A stretch of DNA of 64,000 nt, taken from the NCBI RefSeq assembly GCF_000485595.1, contig NW_014577313.1, positions 70,562 through 134,561 of the forward strand, in the 5' to 3' direction. Origin of the DNA: Priapulus caudatus. Its lineage: Eukaryota; Priapulida; Priapulimorpha; Priapulimorphida; Priapulidae. The notes beneath the pieces were generated by a model. That model searched no databases. It was not told the origin of the DNA and saw only the letters and a program-made list of their open reading frames with translations. Each line of letters begins with the position of its first letter. Position 1 is the stretch's first letter. Shown here piece after piece: positions 1-11,352 of this stretch. The translations under genes and the position numbers were made by a program.

Positions 1-556
1 AAAATCAGGTTTCATGTAGTTTATATATAGGCATCAAGGTTCTCCCAGGCCTTTTAATGCATGTCGGGTCTGACAAGCCTTCAAAGCTGAAGGAAATTTG
101 TGGCATCCCATAAATCCTCTGACATGCCTTGATTGTTTAATCGACATGCATTAGGACCTCTTAGGACATGCATAATTGACAATTTGCAATCGGGGATGAA
201 TTGCCCCGACACACCTACTAAAATTCCTGGGGAGAATCCTGGGTATATAGGTATGTATGTATACATACGTACGTACGTACGCACACACGCACACACACAT
301 ACATATATTCGAGGGACTTCAACTTTGACATCTCTCATGCGAGGCTAGTTCTTTGAATTCATTATAAAGCCATGTCTATATAATCTGCACAGTTGACTAT
401 TAAGTATTAATAGATTAATGGATACCCTTTCTCATTTATAACCATATAACCTTGCTGCTAAATTCATTATAATTTGTCCAATTTCACACACCATCTTACA
501 AACCAGGTTTTAGAATATTGCTTATCGACAACGGCGCAGAGTTCGGTCAACATTAC

Positions 557-2953
557 CGCGTTTTCCTTCAGCGTGGTATCCCAGTTCTCAGCGGCAATGA
601 GCGGAATGGCGCGGGTTAGAACCTTAATGGAATTAACGTTGTTTGCCTTGACCGTCTCCATCACAAGCTTAACCGAGACCTGCGCACAGCAACAACGAGA
701 GGCGCCGCGTAAAATCCCCGACGCACACAAGCACTACTACATCTGCAAGTACTTTTAGACAAGGAAAGGCTGCTTGATATCAGGGGTTAATAACGACAAA
801 TTTGTCATTATTAACCCCTGTTGATATGTATCAAGCTGAAAAGGGTTACTATTTTCATTATCTTCATTATTATCATTTTTAAATATATCGCATAAAAGTT
901 TAAACGACACATCGACGCGTTCAAACTTAAACGCGATACTTGCTGCTCTACTTACAGGCTCTTCGTTCTCCTTCCAGCTATCGTAATCAGTTGCCATGGC
1001 AATAGCAGCATAGCACATCCCTGCTTCTTTTGCAAGCACAACCTGTAAGACATGGTGAAGCGGGCAATGACCCGACCTTATGGATGCGCCGGTGTTACGA
1101 TCCGGCCGACGATCGTAGTTATGCTGTTACGTCAGATGGACCTATCGCACTCTGAGAGGTACTGTTTCCTAAGAGGTATCATTGGAATGAATTCTAACAT
1201 TCATAATATTACTTTTCTGTCCGGTAATGTTGAGAAAAGCTGTTATAAACATGATGCTTATCAATGAAGGGCCACGAAGTGGACATTTTCTGGGTGCAAG
1301 CATGCAAAACACACATGAACGTTCTTAATCTAGCAACAATATCTAGGGGATTATCACAGGTATTGCGTAATGATAGTACTCGGCCTATCCACCTGAACGA
1401 AATAACCCCCCAAACAAAATTTTGTTGTTAAGTAGGCCAAGCTAAACCAGTTACACACTTTTCATGCGTGCATGCCAGAATGGAAATTGCTGCTTACTGC
1501 GCCGCGCTTCGTTCCTAAGCGTTGCGCTAATGCAACAGTGATTGGCCTGAGCTTCCTGTCAATCACACCAGGGGGGACATTGAACTTAATCAGCTGAATG
1601 TGATGTTGACAGTGATTGTTCAATGGCAGGTGAATTAATACCTCTGGGACAGTGGTCATGTTGATAACGTCAGCACCCCACAACTTCCACAGCTTGCTCT
1701 CGGCCCTTGATGAGAACCTAGGCCCCTCGATTGTCATAACGGTGCCCGAGGGGTGACAGCGCACACCGCAATCCTTGGCCGCATCATACAAAATCTGTGC
1801 AACCCACCAAAAAAACAATATATTGCAGATTAAGCTTTCGTCTACATGGATATGATTCACATAGTATTGCAGTGAATACCTGTCTAGGATAATGCTCAGC
1901 TAGTAATATTGCCATTTGGTTGATGAAAATGAGCTGTGATTTCTCCCGACTGTGATAACATTTCAGCGTAAAATCAAAAGAAAACTAATGAGAATGTAAG
2001 CAACTCCATCAGCTTCAACACAGATATATAGCAATGTCTACAAAAGTTTTACTTTGCTTGTCCTTGTGCAGAAAGGCGTGTCCAGTGGAAGATGACATAT
2101 GCCTTTGTATTCTGAGTGGGCACCATCATAAAATGTCTGATCTCTCTTATGAGTTCTAGAAAGTAATGCACATTTGCGGTGCAACTATTAACATGCATCA
2201 TGCATTATGCATAGGACATCGGGCTATCATTATCACAGTCAATGGTAGCCACTCAAATAAGCAAACCTTGCAACCCTCAATGAAAAATGCCAGGGAAATA
2301 TCCCCACAACAAATATTGCTACAAGATACAGAACTTATCATAAATATTGTGATGTGATGGCAAATAGGACATTGATATAGACAGCCAGTAGAACACTTGA
2401 GTAAACACTTGGTATAGAGTTAACACCCTTCGTTTATTTCATGCATCAGATAGTGGGCATTTACTTGGTCTTTTAGATAGAGGGAGAAATCAACATAAAG
2501 AGGCGATGTAAATCTTCGGTCGACGCTGGTGTGACTTTCCGATAACTTCGCTTCGTGGTATCGAAGCACCCAATGCAACTGAGGTGTTTTAAGGAGTCTT
2601 ATTTACGATCTTACGTGAAAATAATGTACACGACTTCTGTAAATTAAATAAACACGTCAAAACCAACTGCGTGTCCAGGTCAATTCAAGCGAGATGGCAG
2701 CTCCAACGTGCAGTACAGAAAGCCTGCTGCTATATGTGAGAATGCAAACACACTTAACGTATAGCTATGTGAGTCTAAATCTCACCTGTCTAAAAACTGG
2801 TCCAGTATCAGGAAATCTGTCGGCTGGATCTCGTCTTTGAGTGATCCGCACGCCGTCGTAACAACCATGTGTGTGCAGCCTTCATTTTTGAGAGCCAGCA
2901 CGTTTGCTCTGTAGTTGACATTACTGGGCAAAATCGTGTGTTGACGGCCGTGC
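557..2953 (-). CDS. MTAP: S-methyl-5'-thioadenosine phosphorylase, five 3' exons (partial)
   Basis: MTAP cleaves 5'-methylthioadenosine with phosphate to adenine and methylthioribose-1-phosphate in the cytosolic methionine salvage pathway. Five exons on the minus strand have matching phases and GT..AG borders: 2953-2786, 2155-2053, 1794-1642, 1042-956 and 679-557. They encode, in order, the RHGRQH phosphate-site segment with VTTACGSL, the QTFYDG exon, the [13 protein letters not shown] and NMTTVPE purine-site segment, ATDYDSW with the two Asp residues of the purine pocket, and a C-terminal helical exon. The 2155-2053 exon was found by eye from its splice sites. With the two 5' exons at 28789-29043 the model gives about 260 residues, against 283 in the human protein. 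The tiny first exon and the last roughly 12 codons were not located. The 5' exons lie some 26 kb away because duplicated blocks sit inside one intron. Confidence 0.93.
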
Positions 2954-3296
2954 CTGCAAAAAATCCATCGTGATGTTGTTAATCCGCCAGAATTATTGCA
3001 GTTACAAAACTCAATTTCTTGCTTGCAAGACAAAGACTATATTAACAGAATACAGATCAATCGATAAGATATTCAACATACCTAGGGTTTACACTTCATG
3101 TTGGAGAAATAATAACATAACTATTAAAAAAAACTTCCTAAATTTACACGAACATACATACATACATGTATTGAAGACACATTGATACACGTACGAGTTT
3201 GAGCATAAAGCTAGCATATACAGGGGCTGAAAATAGGGCGAGGTCCGGGACCTGCCGATTTCATGCTCGGACCTTCGCAATTTCCAAGCAAAAATC
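2954..3296. other. MTAP intron sequence up to the first block junction
   Basis: The polypyrimidine tract and TTTTTGCAG acceptor of the exon at 2953 lie here. The rest is AT-rich intron sequence with no further coding signal. Homology to the IR gene starts near 3297, which is a sharp junction. Confidence 0.5.
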
Positions 3297-5060
3297 TCAC
3301 CCTCTACCACCTTCTACAACTTCAGCGTACTCGCCGCACTACGTGTAGCGGGGACCGCGGCAGGCGGGCGTGTCGCGAGACATCCTAGACTCCACCTACG
3401 ACATTGTCGTGTACGTCATCCAGAAATGCCACGCGTCAGCTTCACTAGAGAGCTGTCATCTACAGCGTCACCGTGTTCATCGTCCGCTCCCCACGCTGGC
3501 CGCGTCGAGGCTCCAGCGTGTTCTCGCCGTTCAGCGCATGCAGGTCTGGCTAATGTTTCTTCGCTTACGGCCCGTCGTCAAATACCCCTGCTGGCTGTCG
3601 CGCGCTGCCAGCCTGGCCCCCTCGACTATCCCCGCCGCGGCCCACATCGGCATCTCTGCCGGGCTTCGATCGCTTTTCCAGCCGGCCCCATCGCATCCCC
3701 GGCCGGCCCCATCTCATCCCCGCCGCGGTTCCATCCATCCCTTACCGCGGTTCTCATCGCATCCGCTGCCGGCGTATCATCGCATCCCCGCCTGGCCCCA
3801 TCTCATCCCCGGCCGGTTCCATCGCATCCCTGCCGCGGCCCATCGCCAATCCCCGCCGGGTTGCGCGCCATCCCTTGCCGCTCGGTCCCGCCTCCCCACC
3901 GCTTCCACTCCCACCTCCCACCTCGCTCCCACCTTCCCACCGGCTCCGCGATTTCCCCGCCAGCTACACCACCTTCCCATCAGCTCCCTCCTCCCGTCAG
4001 GGTCCGCAAATCCTGCCAGGTCTCCGCTCCCCGCTTACCGGGTCTCCCTACCTCTCCTCCAGCTCCCACCTTACTACCGGATCCGACCTCAGGTCCGCCA
4101 GCTCCCACCTCTCCTCCGCCGCCGGACCGCCACACTCGCCTGCGCAAACGCCCGTATCCCCGGGCACCGCTCCCCCTCGTCAGCTACTTCTCGATGTACG
4201 TGATCAAGGCACGCTGGCCGTATCAGGGCGGCAGCGTACAAGCCCGGTGGGCGCAGCGGCGCACATAGCTGCACATCTCCTGGTGGCTGTTTGTCATTGT
4301 CATGCTGGGGCTCTACAGAGCGGGCACCAGCGACGCGGTCGTCGCTCCGTCCGTCCAACCACCATCGCAGTACCGTTCACGGAACCTGCCGCGAGCTGCA
4401 GAGGGCGCCGTCGTGCCGTCGTGTGGGCGCGGCTACGCGATGGAAGAGCCTGCTGCGGGACAGCCTCCCGCAGTCGACTTCGCAGGCTGTGGGCGAAGGT
4501 GAGCGCTGACGCTCGCGGCGACCATCGAAGACGAGGAGCAAGTTTGCGGAGCGGCTCATGTCGGAGCTACGCTTACATCGTCAACGGACTGGCCCGAAGC
4601 GCCACCGTCGAGCATTGACTACCGCAGACGGGCCCTGGCCCGCCTCAGCATCATCCCCGTAGACTACAACGTGAGAAATCGGCTGCGGTCCCAGCCGAGA
4701 TCCCCCACAAGGGCGCTGAAATACCGCGGATCCGGTGAGGGGGGGGGTGGGGCAGGCTGAGGGAGCAGCGCATCCTGGCACTGTGGCAGCGGCAGGAGAT
4801 GTTGAAGGTAGCGCGTGCGCGCTCGCGCCGTGTTCGCTGAGAACAAGCTGAGTCCTGTCTCAACCTGCGCAAATATCTCGTGTTCCTGGCTGGAAAGGCA
4901 TCGTCGCAGGCTTGGCTGGCGGCTGATGGGGAGCGCGCGGGCGCAGTGTCTCATACACAGACTACAGAGGAAGACCGCCTGGCCCGTGTACGCCGCTAAG
5001 CGTAGGCGTCTGATGCAGCAGCAGCCCAGCAGCAGGAGGAGGGATGGACGAGAGAGATGG
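3297..5060 (+). pseudogene. Ionotropic-receptor-like gene, inverted and frame-broken copy
   Basis: This plus-strand copy of the IR gene lacks the N-terminal part. It starts at the segment for FYNFTYSPHYV and continues through SRDILDSTYD, the proline-rich minisatellite (about 3680-4130), the pore segment SYFSMYVIK (near 4180-4205), the M3 region (LFVIVMLG near 4285-4310) and the second ligand-binding lobe. The reading frame changes many times through single-base insertions and deletions, so no long ORF is true. Read across frames it matches the minus-strand copies at 10263-11192 and 25275-27088. It is the left arm of the large inverted duplication. It could be a real degenerate paralogue, but the error pattern suggests raw long-read filler. 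Confidence 0.7.
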
Positions 5061-5341
5061 GGGGGGGGGCGGCATTTTGCTATGTGTGTATGGCACTGGA
5101 CGTGTGTGATGGATGTAGCAGGGTAACGAGGGCCGCAGGTGGCGGTGGTGCGAATGTGCACTTTTTTTAATTGAACGTTGTAGATATTCGTTAGGCCCTA
5201 GCGATTCAATATAGCTTGTGTGTACACAGTGTGCTTTCTATTTCTCGTCCTGTAGCTCTCACTGCAAAAATAAAAAAATTGTGCTATCAATGACTGCCTG
5301 TTGTTCGATTCTGCTGCCATTACTGTTGCTATTTCTGCTGC

Positions 5342-5580
5342 ATGCCTCATCATCAACATCTATCCATCTGTCACTCCATCACCATCTGTCACTTCCATCC
5401 ATCATACAACCACCCATCATCCTTCTATTCATCCATTCAACCATACAACCACCCATCCATCCTTCGATTCATGCCATTCAACGCACCCATCATTCTTCTA
5501 ATTCATCATCATCGATTCAACCATAGAAACCACCCATCGATCCCTTCTATCCATCCATTCAACCATGGAACCACCCATAC
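5342..5580. repeat. CCAT-type short tandem repeat
   Basis: A degenerate array of CCAT/ATCC units with interspersed TTCAACCA. It is the inverted counterpart of the GGAT array at 24615-24850. Confidence 0.75.
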
Positions 5581-5631
5581 GAAACCGATTCACAGACAAA
5601 AAACGTGAATCACGAAAGCATGTACATATCA

Positions 5632-6240
5632 CCAACTCAGTTTTTAGGCTTATCTGTACAATAGTCAGATGCAGCTCTAGAATCGCATAAGCGTGCGTTG
5701 CGTCCCGGCCGTGCGTCGTTCGTCAACAGTTGGCACAAATCTAAACGGCTTCGAAACCGTACGGTCCACGATAATTCGGGACGTGGGGTAAATCCGAAAA
5801 CGCAGTTGGGATGTCGAAGCTGGGCGTCAAAGATTAAAGGTCAAGAGGTGTAAAAGAAGAGTAAACATCTCCCCTCCCTTAACTTAAGGTATAGGGAGGA
5901 AATGCAGAGTTTGCGGAGCAAAATCTAAACGGCTCGACCTAGGCTCGTGATAGTCGGTGTATAGCCATCATGGTAGGATAAAGCCCTATCACTGTGGCCG
6001 AAATTGAGTCACAGGTCTAAAGTCAATGGGGCACAGGGCAGATTTTTAGACATTTTTATGAAAGAATGGTCTGACGGAGCGATTTTAAAAACTTTTTTCT
6101 TTCAGCGGTGACCGTACATTTTTATAGCTTATGAAAAGGACCATAAAATTACTTTCGCGCTGACATGCGAAGAGTAAAGTGTCGGATAACCTTTTGAGCC
6201 CTCAGAGGAGGGTTAAACCATGGATTTGTTGACTGTTTAA
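5632..6240 (-). repeat. Dispersed repeat with terminal stem-loop, copy 1
   Basis: A roughly 600-bp repeat also found at 23990-24556 and 55565-56166, with 3' fragments at 14405-14572 and 30185-30323. In this copy the terminal hairpin end is worn, reading CAGATGCAGCTCTAGAATC. It has no coding capacity. It could be a non-autonomous rolling-circle element or a SINE; the family was not recognised. Confidence 0.6.
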
Positions 6241-7600
6241 CAAGGATCTGAACTGCTTTTTGCTATTGTGATGTGAGGCCTGCAGTTCAAAGTTCATTTG
6301 CAAAGGCAAATGTTTGTTGAACAAGATTTGGCTCCATTAAATCATAATCTTTTTCTAAAGCACTTCTGTATTAGCACCCTGTATTAAGCACACTGTAAGA
6401 ATCCCTGATATGCTTCGCGTGGTAGCAAAAACTGGGGGCAAGCCCATTACGCATGCAGGGGTGAACTGCACTAATTCTAATCATAATTATTGGCCTGCAA
6501 CCTGCAATGCAGATGTGTTAACTCACAGCTGAGCGAAATTCCTCAGCTGCCTGAATATACTTGATTTCAGCAATCTCAACTGGAAGTGAGTTTATCACGC
6601 ACGAAGGGTGATGCCCATCTTTGAGTTATTGATACACTTGCACGCTGCCATCTCGCGGCAAACTAAGGCCTAGTTTAAATAGATTTATTCACAGTAACTT
6701 TGTTCAACGAATATAATAATAACCTAGTACCATATAATATACTTTAATATACTTTATATATATATTTACTTTTCCATCATGATCTTAACATATATCATTA
6801 GCTATGGCCGTGCGTAATAACGCCATTTACCAGTTTAGCGAACAAGCTGTTACCACATAGAAATATTAGAGAGCACCTATATATTATTATTTCTATGGCT
6901 GTTACACCTCAGTTGACATAGGAACGAAGTATTTTATTGAGGGCAGTAAAGGGCACATCGGCTGGTTTTTTTTATTTATTTATATAATGTAAGGAGAGAG
7001 AGAGAAAGGTCTAAGATTAAATGAGAGAGAGAGAGAGAAGAGAAGAGTAGTAATTTGAGACGGGGGAACATGGAAAAACGGTGATACGCTGTGTATGCGA
7101 GCGGGAAACGGGGTACATTAGGTCGTGCGACGATGGTGTGGCAAGGGAAGGGGGGTGGGAGCAAGGGGGAGGGAGAGGGAAGGTAAGGGGTGGAAGTGGA
7201 GAGCAAGAGGATGAAGTGGAGGCAAGGAGGGAGGAGGTGGACGCAGTGGGAAGGGAGGTGGGAGAGAAAGGAACCCCACGCTGCCCTAATTAAACTTGGA
7301 AGATGCCATGCTCATATGTTGAATATATTTTATGTCAACGTCAATGTCATTCATTAACTTGTATTTGAATTTGTTATTATTGTTCTGTATTAGAATTAGC
7401 CCATAGAGCCTAGGTGGGTGCGAAATGTAGCTGATATTTGTTCGAATGGCTACGAAAGTCAAACAAGAAATAAAGAGACTTATGTATACGACGTCTTGCT
7501 ATGTACAAAATTGAATTTTATCAGCAGAACAACGCAGCCACTGGATGAGCATGTGCGGCCTGGCGGCCCACATTGTTTATCTTGATTTCTATCAATTTTT
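6241..7600. other. Non-coding stretch, inverted copy of about 22640-23990
   Basis: No gene seen. It holds AT-rich sequence, a GA-rich run (about 6990-7045) and a purine-rich GGGAGG stretch (7140-7270), each mirrored on the other strand in the 22.6-24.0 kb block. Confidence 0.55.
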
Positions 7601-7611
7601 TACTGATTGGA

Positions 7612-7765
7612 TGGGAATGGATGGGATGGGATGGCATGGGATGGGCATGGGATGGGATGCGGTGGCAATGGGATGGGATGGATGGCATGGCATGCATGCA
7701 TGGGATGGCACTGAATGTGATGAGATGGGATGGATGGGATGCGGTGCAATGGGATGGCATGCCAG
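7612..7765. repeat. GGGAT/GGCAT pentanucleotide array
   Basis: Tandem ATGGG and ATGGC units. Any ORF here is an artefact of the repeat. The mirror array is at 22490-22642. Confidence 0.85.
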
Positions 7766-7859
7766 GTGTATCCAGGATTTTTTCTGGGGTGGTCGTGATC
7801 TAAATTTTTGGAACCTTTTCACAATTGAGATAACAGCAAGAATGTGATTAAAATGTCAT

Positions 7860-8502
7860 ACAATTTAATTGAAACAAATTTTTTGTTAAAAAAAAGTTTT
7901 TGATCAGTTTTTAAAGCAAGTTTTCGACTCAGTTGAAACAGAGTCTTTTAACTCTTTGTCTTGTCTTTGTCTTGATCTTGTCTTGTCTTGATCTTGATCT
8001 TGTCTTGTCTTTGTCTTTGTCAGACTTTGTCTCTCTTTTTTGAACTCAGTTTTTTGAAACAAAAAAGTCAGTTTTCAAATTGCTGGACTGAATAGATTTA
8101 CGTCACGCAATTGGCAAAGGTCTTTGGACTTCATTGCTGTACCTGATCAATTATGCTTTTTCATTTATGTCATTGTGAAATAGGCCTCCGAAAAAAAATG
8201 TCTTTGGAAAAAATGTGGACCGCTTTTGAAATTTTGTGGGTCGTACTGACCCTCACGACCCCTCCCCCCTGCATACACCCATGTATGCAATGGATGGATG
8301 CATGCATGCATGCATGGATAGATAGATAGTTAGATTTCCTTTTTTCCTTTTTTCCCTTTACTTACCTCTTTAGTATGTATTATTTTTTATTTTTTATTAA
8401 TATTTAATTTATTAATTTATTTCATTAATTATTTTTTTAGTTTATTAATTATTTTTATTTTTAATGTCTTATCTTTTGATTTATTATTATTTTTTACTCT
8501 TT
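7860..8502. other. AT-rich low-complexity DNA with a TCTTGTCTTGA tandem repeat
   Basis: Contains CTTGTCTTTGTCTTGA repeats at about 7950-8030, an AT-rich part, a CATG/GATA run at 8285-8330 and TTTATT-rich DNA to 8480. The first part is the inverted match of 21835-22400, and homology ends near 8390. Confidence 0.6.
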
Positions 8503-8503
8503 G

Positions 8504-8600
8504 GGATGGGATGGGATGGGATGGCATGGCATGGCATGGCATGACATGGCATGACATGGCATGGGATATGGGATGGCATGGAATGGGATGGATGGATGCA
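8504..8600. repeat. Second GGGAT/GGCAT array
   Basis: Short pentanucleotide array like that at 7612-7765, followed by about 180 bp of unique sequence up to the N gap. Confidence 0.75.
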
Positions 8601-8782
8601 TGGATAGATAGTTAGATTTTTTTGGGTATTTTCCTTTCAACCAAGCGGTGACAGTGACTAAAAATCGATCTACTTCTGCTTTATTTCTTCATAATTTGCA
8701 ATGGTTTAATGATGTTTTATTTTATGAAAGTGGAGTACTGTAAATTATTGATAGGCCCTACGGACTTTCTTTGTTTTGTGTG

Positions 8783-8807
8783 NNNNNNNNNNNNNNNNNN
8801 NNNNNNN
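8783..8807. other. Assembly gap of 25 N
   Basis: A run of 25 N. The sequence to the right starts abruptly inside an IR-like copy. Confidence 1.
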
Positions 8808-10060
8808 CGACCCCACACGTCCCTGCGCAAACGCCCGTATCCCCGGGTGTCGACGACATGTCCGGTCTAGCCGACATCGAAGACGCCGGGCAACCGCCCT
8901 CCCCTTCCCGTCAGTCAACACTTTCTCAGCACTGTACCCCACGGGGGTACTCGCGGGTCACAGCCTGCGCGTATCGAGCGCCGGCCGCGCACGTACATCT
9001 CTCCGCTGGGGCGCCGCAGCGGCCGCGGACGGCACGCCTGAGCAGCATCTCCTGGGAGTTGGCGCCGTGTTTGTTCATGACTTTTTCCCATGCTGGGTTC
9101 CTGCTACCCCACGGCGAACCGCTTTCGGCTTCAGCATTCTTTCGGTCGCCGGGCGACACCACCCCCACTCGCGGTACCCGTGGGACGCTTCCGACGAACG
9201 CCGCGCGCCGCACGCTGCAAGTCAGCGCGGCCCCCTCGGGCTCGCCTTGCCTCCTGTGACGTGGCCGGGGCGCGCCTTTACGCCCGATTGGGGGAGCAAA
9301 GGAGGGCCTAGTGGCCGGACCGAGGGGCCCTGTCCCCGGCCGGGACCTCCGTCGCCGCGCTGGTCGGTCGCGCAACCGCGTGAGCGCTTGACCCGGGGCC
9401 CCCCCCCGGCCGACCATCCGAACACGGAGCGGAGCCACGTTTGTTGCGCGAGGCCGGGCGCACTGCTCGCGCAGACTACCCCGCTTAACACTCCCGTCAG
9501 ACGACGTGCGGCGGAAGCGTCCCGCGCGCCTCGTCGAGCCGAGGGCAGCTACCCGCCAGGACCGGGCCGCTGCCGCCGCCACCGAGATCTATGCCCCGCT
9601 AGACCCTAGCAACCGTCGCAGAATCCGGACTGTACAGGCTTGCGGCTCGGCCCGCCCGAGAGCTCCCCGACTAAGGCGGGGGCGGCGCTGGCACAATCGG
9701 GGCGCCGCCGGCTACATTCCGCGGGCGCTGGAGGCTCGACAGCCGGCAACCCCTTGGCACCGCGGCTTGGCGACGCGGCAGCCGACGATGTGGTAGGGAT
9801 TCACGCAGCGCCGCGGACCGCGCCAGTGCTCCGCACGCGCGGGCTCGCGCGGTCCTCCCGGCCGCCGTCGCTGAGAACAACGCCTGGACAAGTGTCTCAC
9901 TGGCATACTCCTGTGCGTCGTTACCTGCTGGATACCGGCATCGGCTCGCAGGGCTGGCCTGGCGCTGATGGCCGCGGAGTGCGCCGTCGCCGTCGGGCGT
10001 CGCTTTCCGGTCCACACGCGCTTCCGCCGTAACTGACCGACACGGAGACGCTGTCGCGTC
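8808..10060 (+). pseudogene. Strongly degraded ionotropic-receptor-like fragment
   Basis: It opens with the anchor CTGCGCAAACGCCCGTATCC, also at about 4139-4158 in the 3297-5060 copy. It then follows the same order of landmarks (CATCTCCTGG before the M3 region, a stretch like the start of the second ligand lobe, CTGAGAACAA near 9872) with many more differences than the other copies. From about 10066 the CAGTGTCTCATACACAG tail is again near identical. No frame is intact. It is either a very low-quality read or a diverged paralogue, and the assignment rests on local anchors only. Confidence 0.5.
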
Positions 10061-10262
10061 GGCGCCAGTGTCTCATACACAGACTATCAGAGGAAGACCG
10101 CCGGCCCGTTGTACGCCCGCTAACGTTAGGCGTCCTGATGCAAGCAGCCAGCCCTCAGCAGCAGGGGAGGGATGGGCGAGACAGAGATGGCGGGGGGGGG
10201 CGGCATTGCTATGTGTGTATCACCTGCAGGCTGTGTGTGATACAGGTGTAGCAGGGTAACGA
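10061..10262. other. IR downstream sequence and inversion junction
   Basis: The plus strand carries the 3' flank of the IR gene, including a poly-G run at 10191-10200. At about 10262 it switches directly into the minus-strand IR copy, so the IR sequence forms a palindromic join without its own 3' end. Confidence 0.6.
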
Positions 10263-11192
10263 CGCCGGCGGGGAGGTGGGAGCTGGCGGGGATGAGTGAT
10301 CCGGTAGGTAGGTGGGAGCTGGAGGAGAGGTAGGGAGACCCGGTAAGGGGGAGCGGAGACCTGGCAGGGAATTGGGAGCTGATGGGAAGGTGGTAGCTGG
10401 CGGGGAATCGGGAGCCGGTGGGGAGGTGGGAGCCGGTGGTGAGGTGGGAGCCGGTGGGGAGGTGGGACCCGGCGGGGATGCGATGGGGCCCGGCAGGGAT
10501 GCGATGGAACCCGGCGGGGATGAGATGGGGCCCGGCGGGGATGCGATGGGGCCCGGCGGGAAAGCGATCGAGCCCGGCAGAGATGCGATGGGGACCGGCG
10601 GGGATAGTCGGCGGTGCAGCGCGGACAGCAGCAGGGTATTGACGACGCCGTAAGCGAAGAACATTACCCAGACTGCATCGCTGAACGGCGAGAACACGCT
10701 GAGAGCCTCGACGACGGCCGGTGGGGAGCGGACGATGAACGCAGTGACGCTGTAGATGACAGTCTCTAGGAAGCTGACGCGTGGCATCTGGATGACGTTA
10801 CACGACAAGTCGTAGGTGGAGTCTAGGATGTCTCGCGACACGCCCGCCTGGCCGCCGTCCCCGCACACGTAGTGCGGCGAGTACGTGAAGTTGTAGAAGG
10901 CGGAGAGGGTGGAGACAACGTGCACGAACACCCTGATCATGCGATCGTCCTGGTCGGGCGTCGACGAACAGTTGAAGAAGCTCACGCTGAGGTGAGCGCC
11001 ATCTAGGCTCGACGACGACGACGCGGTGGTGGCAGGGCGGTCGCCACGCCCGCACGTCGCCGCGGGGGCGCCACCGTTGCACGGCGCGGCGGCGGCGTAG
11101 CGCAGGGGCGTGATGACGGCGTTGGATCCCCGGCTCTCGCATGCAGCTAGCACCAGCAGCAGCAACAGATACGTGATCTCTCTCCCTGTCAT
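10263..11192 (-). CDS. Ionotropic receptor (IR/iGluR-like), N-terminal half, open copy
   Basis: IRs are variant ionotropic glutamate receptors used in protostome chemosensation. I chose the ATG at 11192 because it places a signal peptide (TYLLLLLVLAAC) at residues 7-18; an upstream in-frame Met at 11249 adds only a proline-rich leader. About residues 66-155 look like ligand-binding lobe S1 (RMIRVFVHVVSTLSAFYNFTY, then DILDSTYD and VIYSVTAFIVRSPP). M1 follows at about 172-192 (AVWVMFFAYGVVNTLLL). From about residue 198 the frame runs into an in-frame proline-rich minisatellite. The gene is cut by the junction at about 10262, so the pore, M3 and S2 are missing here but visible in the copies at 25275-27088 and 3297-5060. 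There is no large amino-terminal domain, as usual for divergent IRs. Confidence 0.75.
10264..10612. repeat. Proline-rich coding minisatellite in the IR gene
   Basis: Units of 21 bp (minus-strand translation PIASPPG) give way to units of 18 bp (PTSPPA), all multiples of three, so the frame stays open. Other copies are at about 3680-4130 and 26010-26510. It sits between M1 and the pore segment. Confidence 0.8.
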
Positions 11193-11285
11193 CGTCACAG
11201 TGGCGGCTGGTGGGGGCGATGGCGGCTCACTCACAGTAAACACACACACGTCGTCTTACTCCTTATGAGATCACGTCAACCTGCG

Positions 11286-11352
11286 AGCAGGAGGAGGAGG
11301 AGGAGGAGGAGGAGGAGGAGGAGGAAGAGGAGGAGGAGAAGGATGAAGAGAA
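11286..11352. repeat. GGA/GAGGAG purine repeat upstream of the IR gene
   Basis: A GGA trinucleotide run just upstream of the IR start, mirrored at 27184-27290 in the parallel block. Confidence 0.85.

Noticed and set aside
1-556. Last MTAP exon
   Set aside because: A short C-terminal exon is expected to the left of 557, but no candidate had both a clear acceptor and a family-like sequence. Read-through from 557 to 467 is less likely because a GTAATG donor follows codon 41.
3370-4618. Overlapping 247-280 residue proline/serine/arginine-rich ORFs
   Set aside because: They pass across the GC-rich minisatellite of the broken IR copy in different frames. The real coding signal hops between them.
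5342-5580. Possible CRISPR-like regular repeats
   Set aside because: Simple CCAT-type microsatellite without spacers, in a eukaryotic genome.
8808-10060. A separate GC-rich protein-coding gene with ORFs up to 277 residues
   Set aside because: Anchors shared with the IR copies and lack of any domain in the ORFs make a degraded IR fragment more likely.
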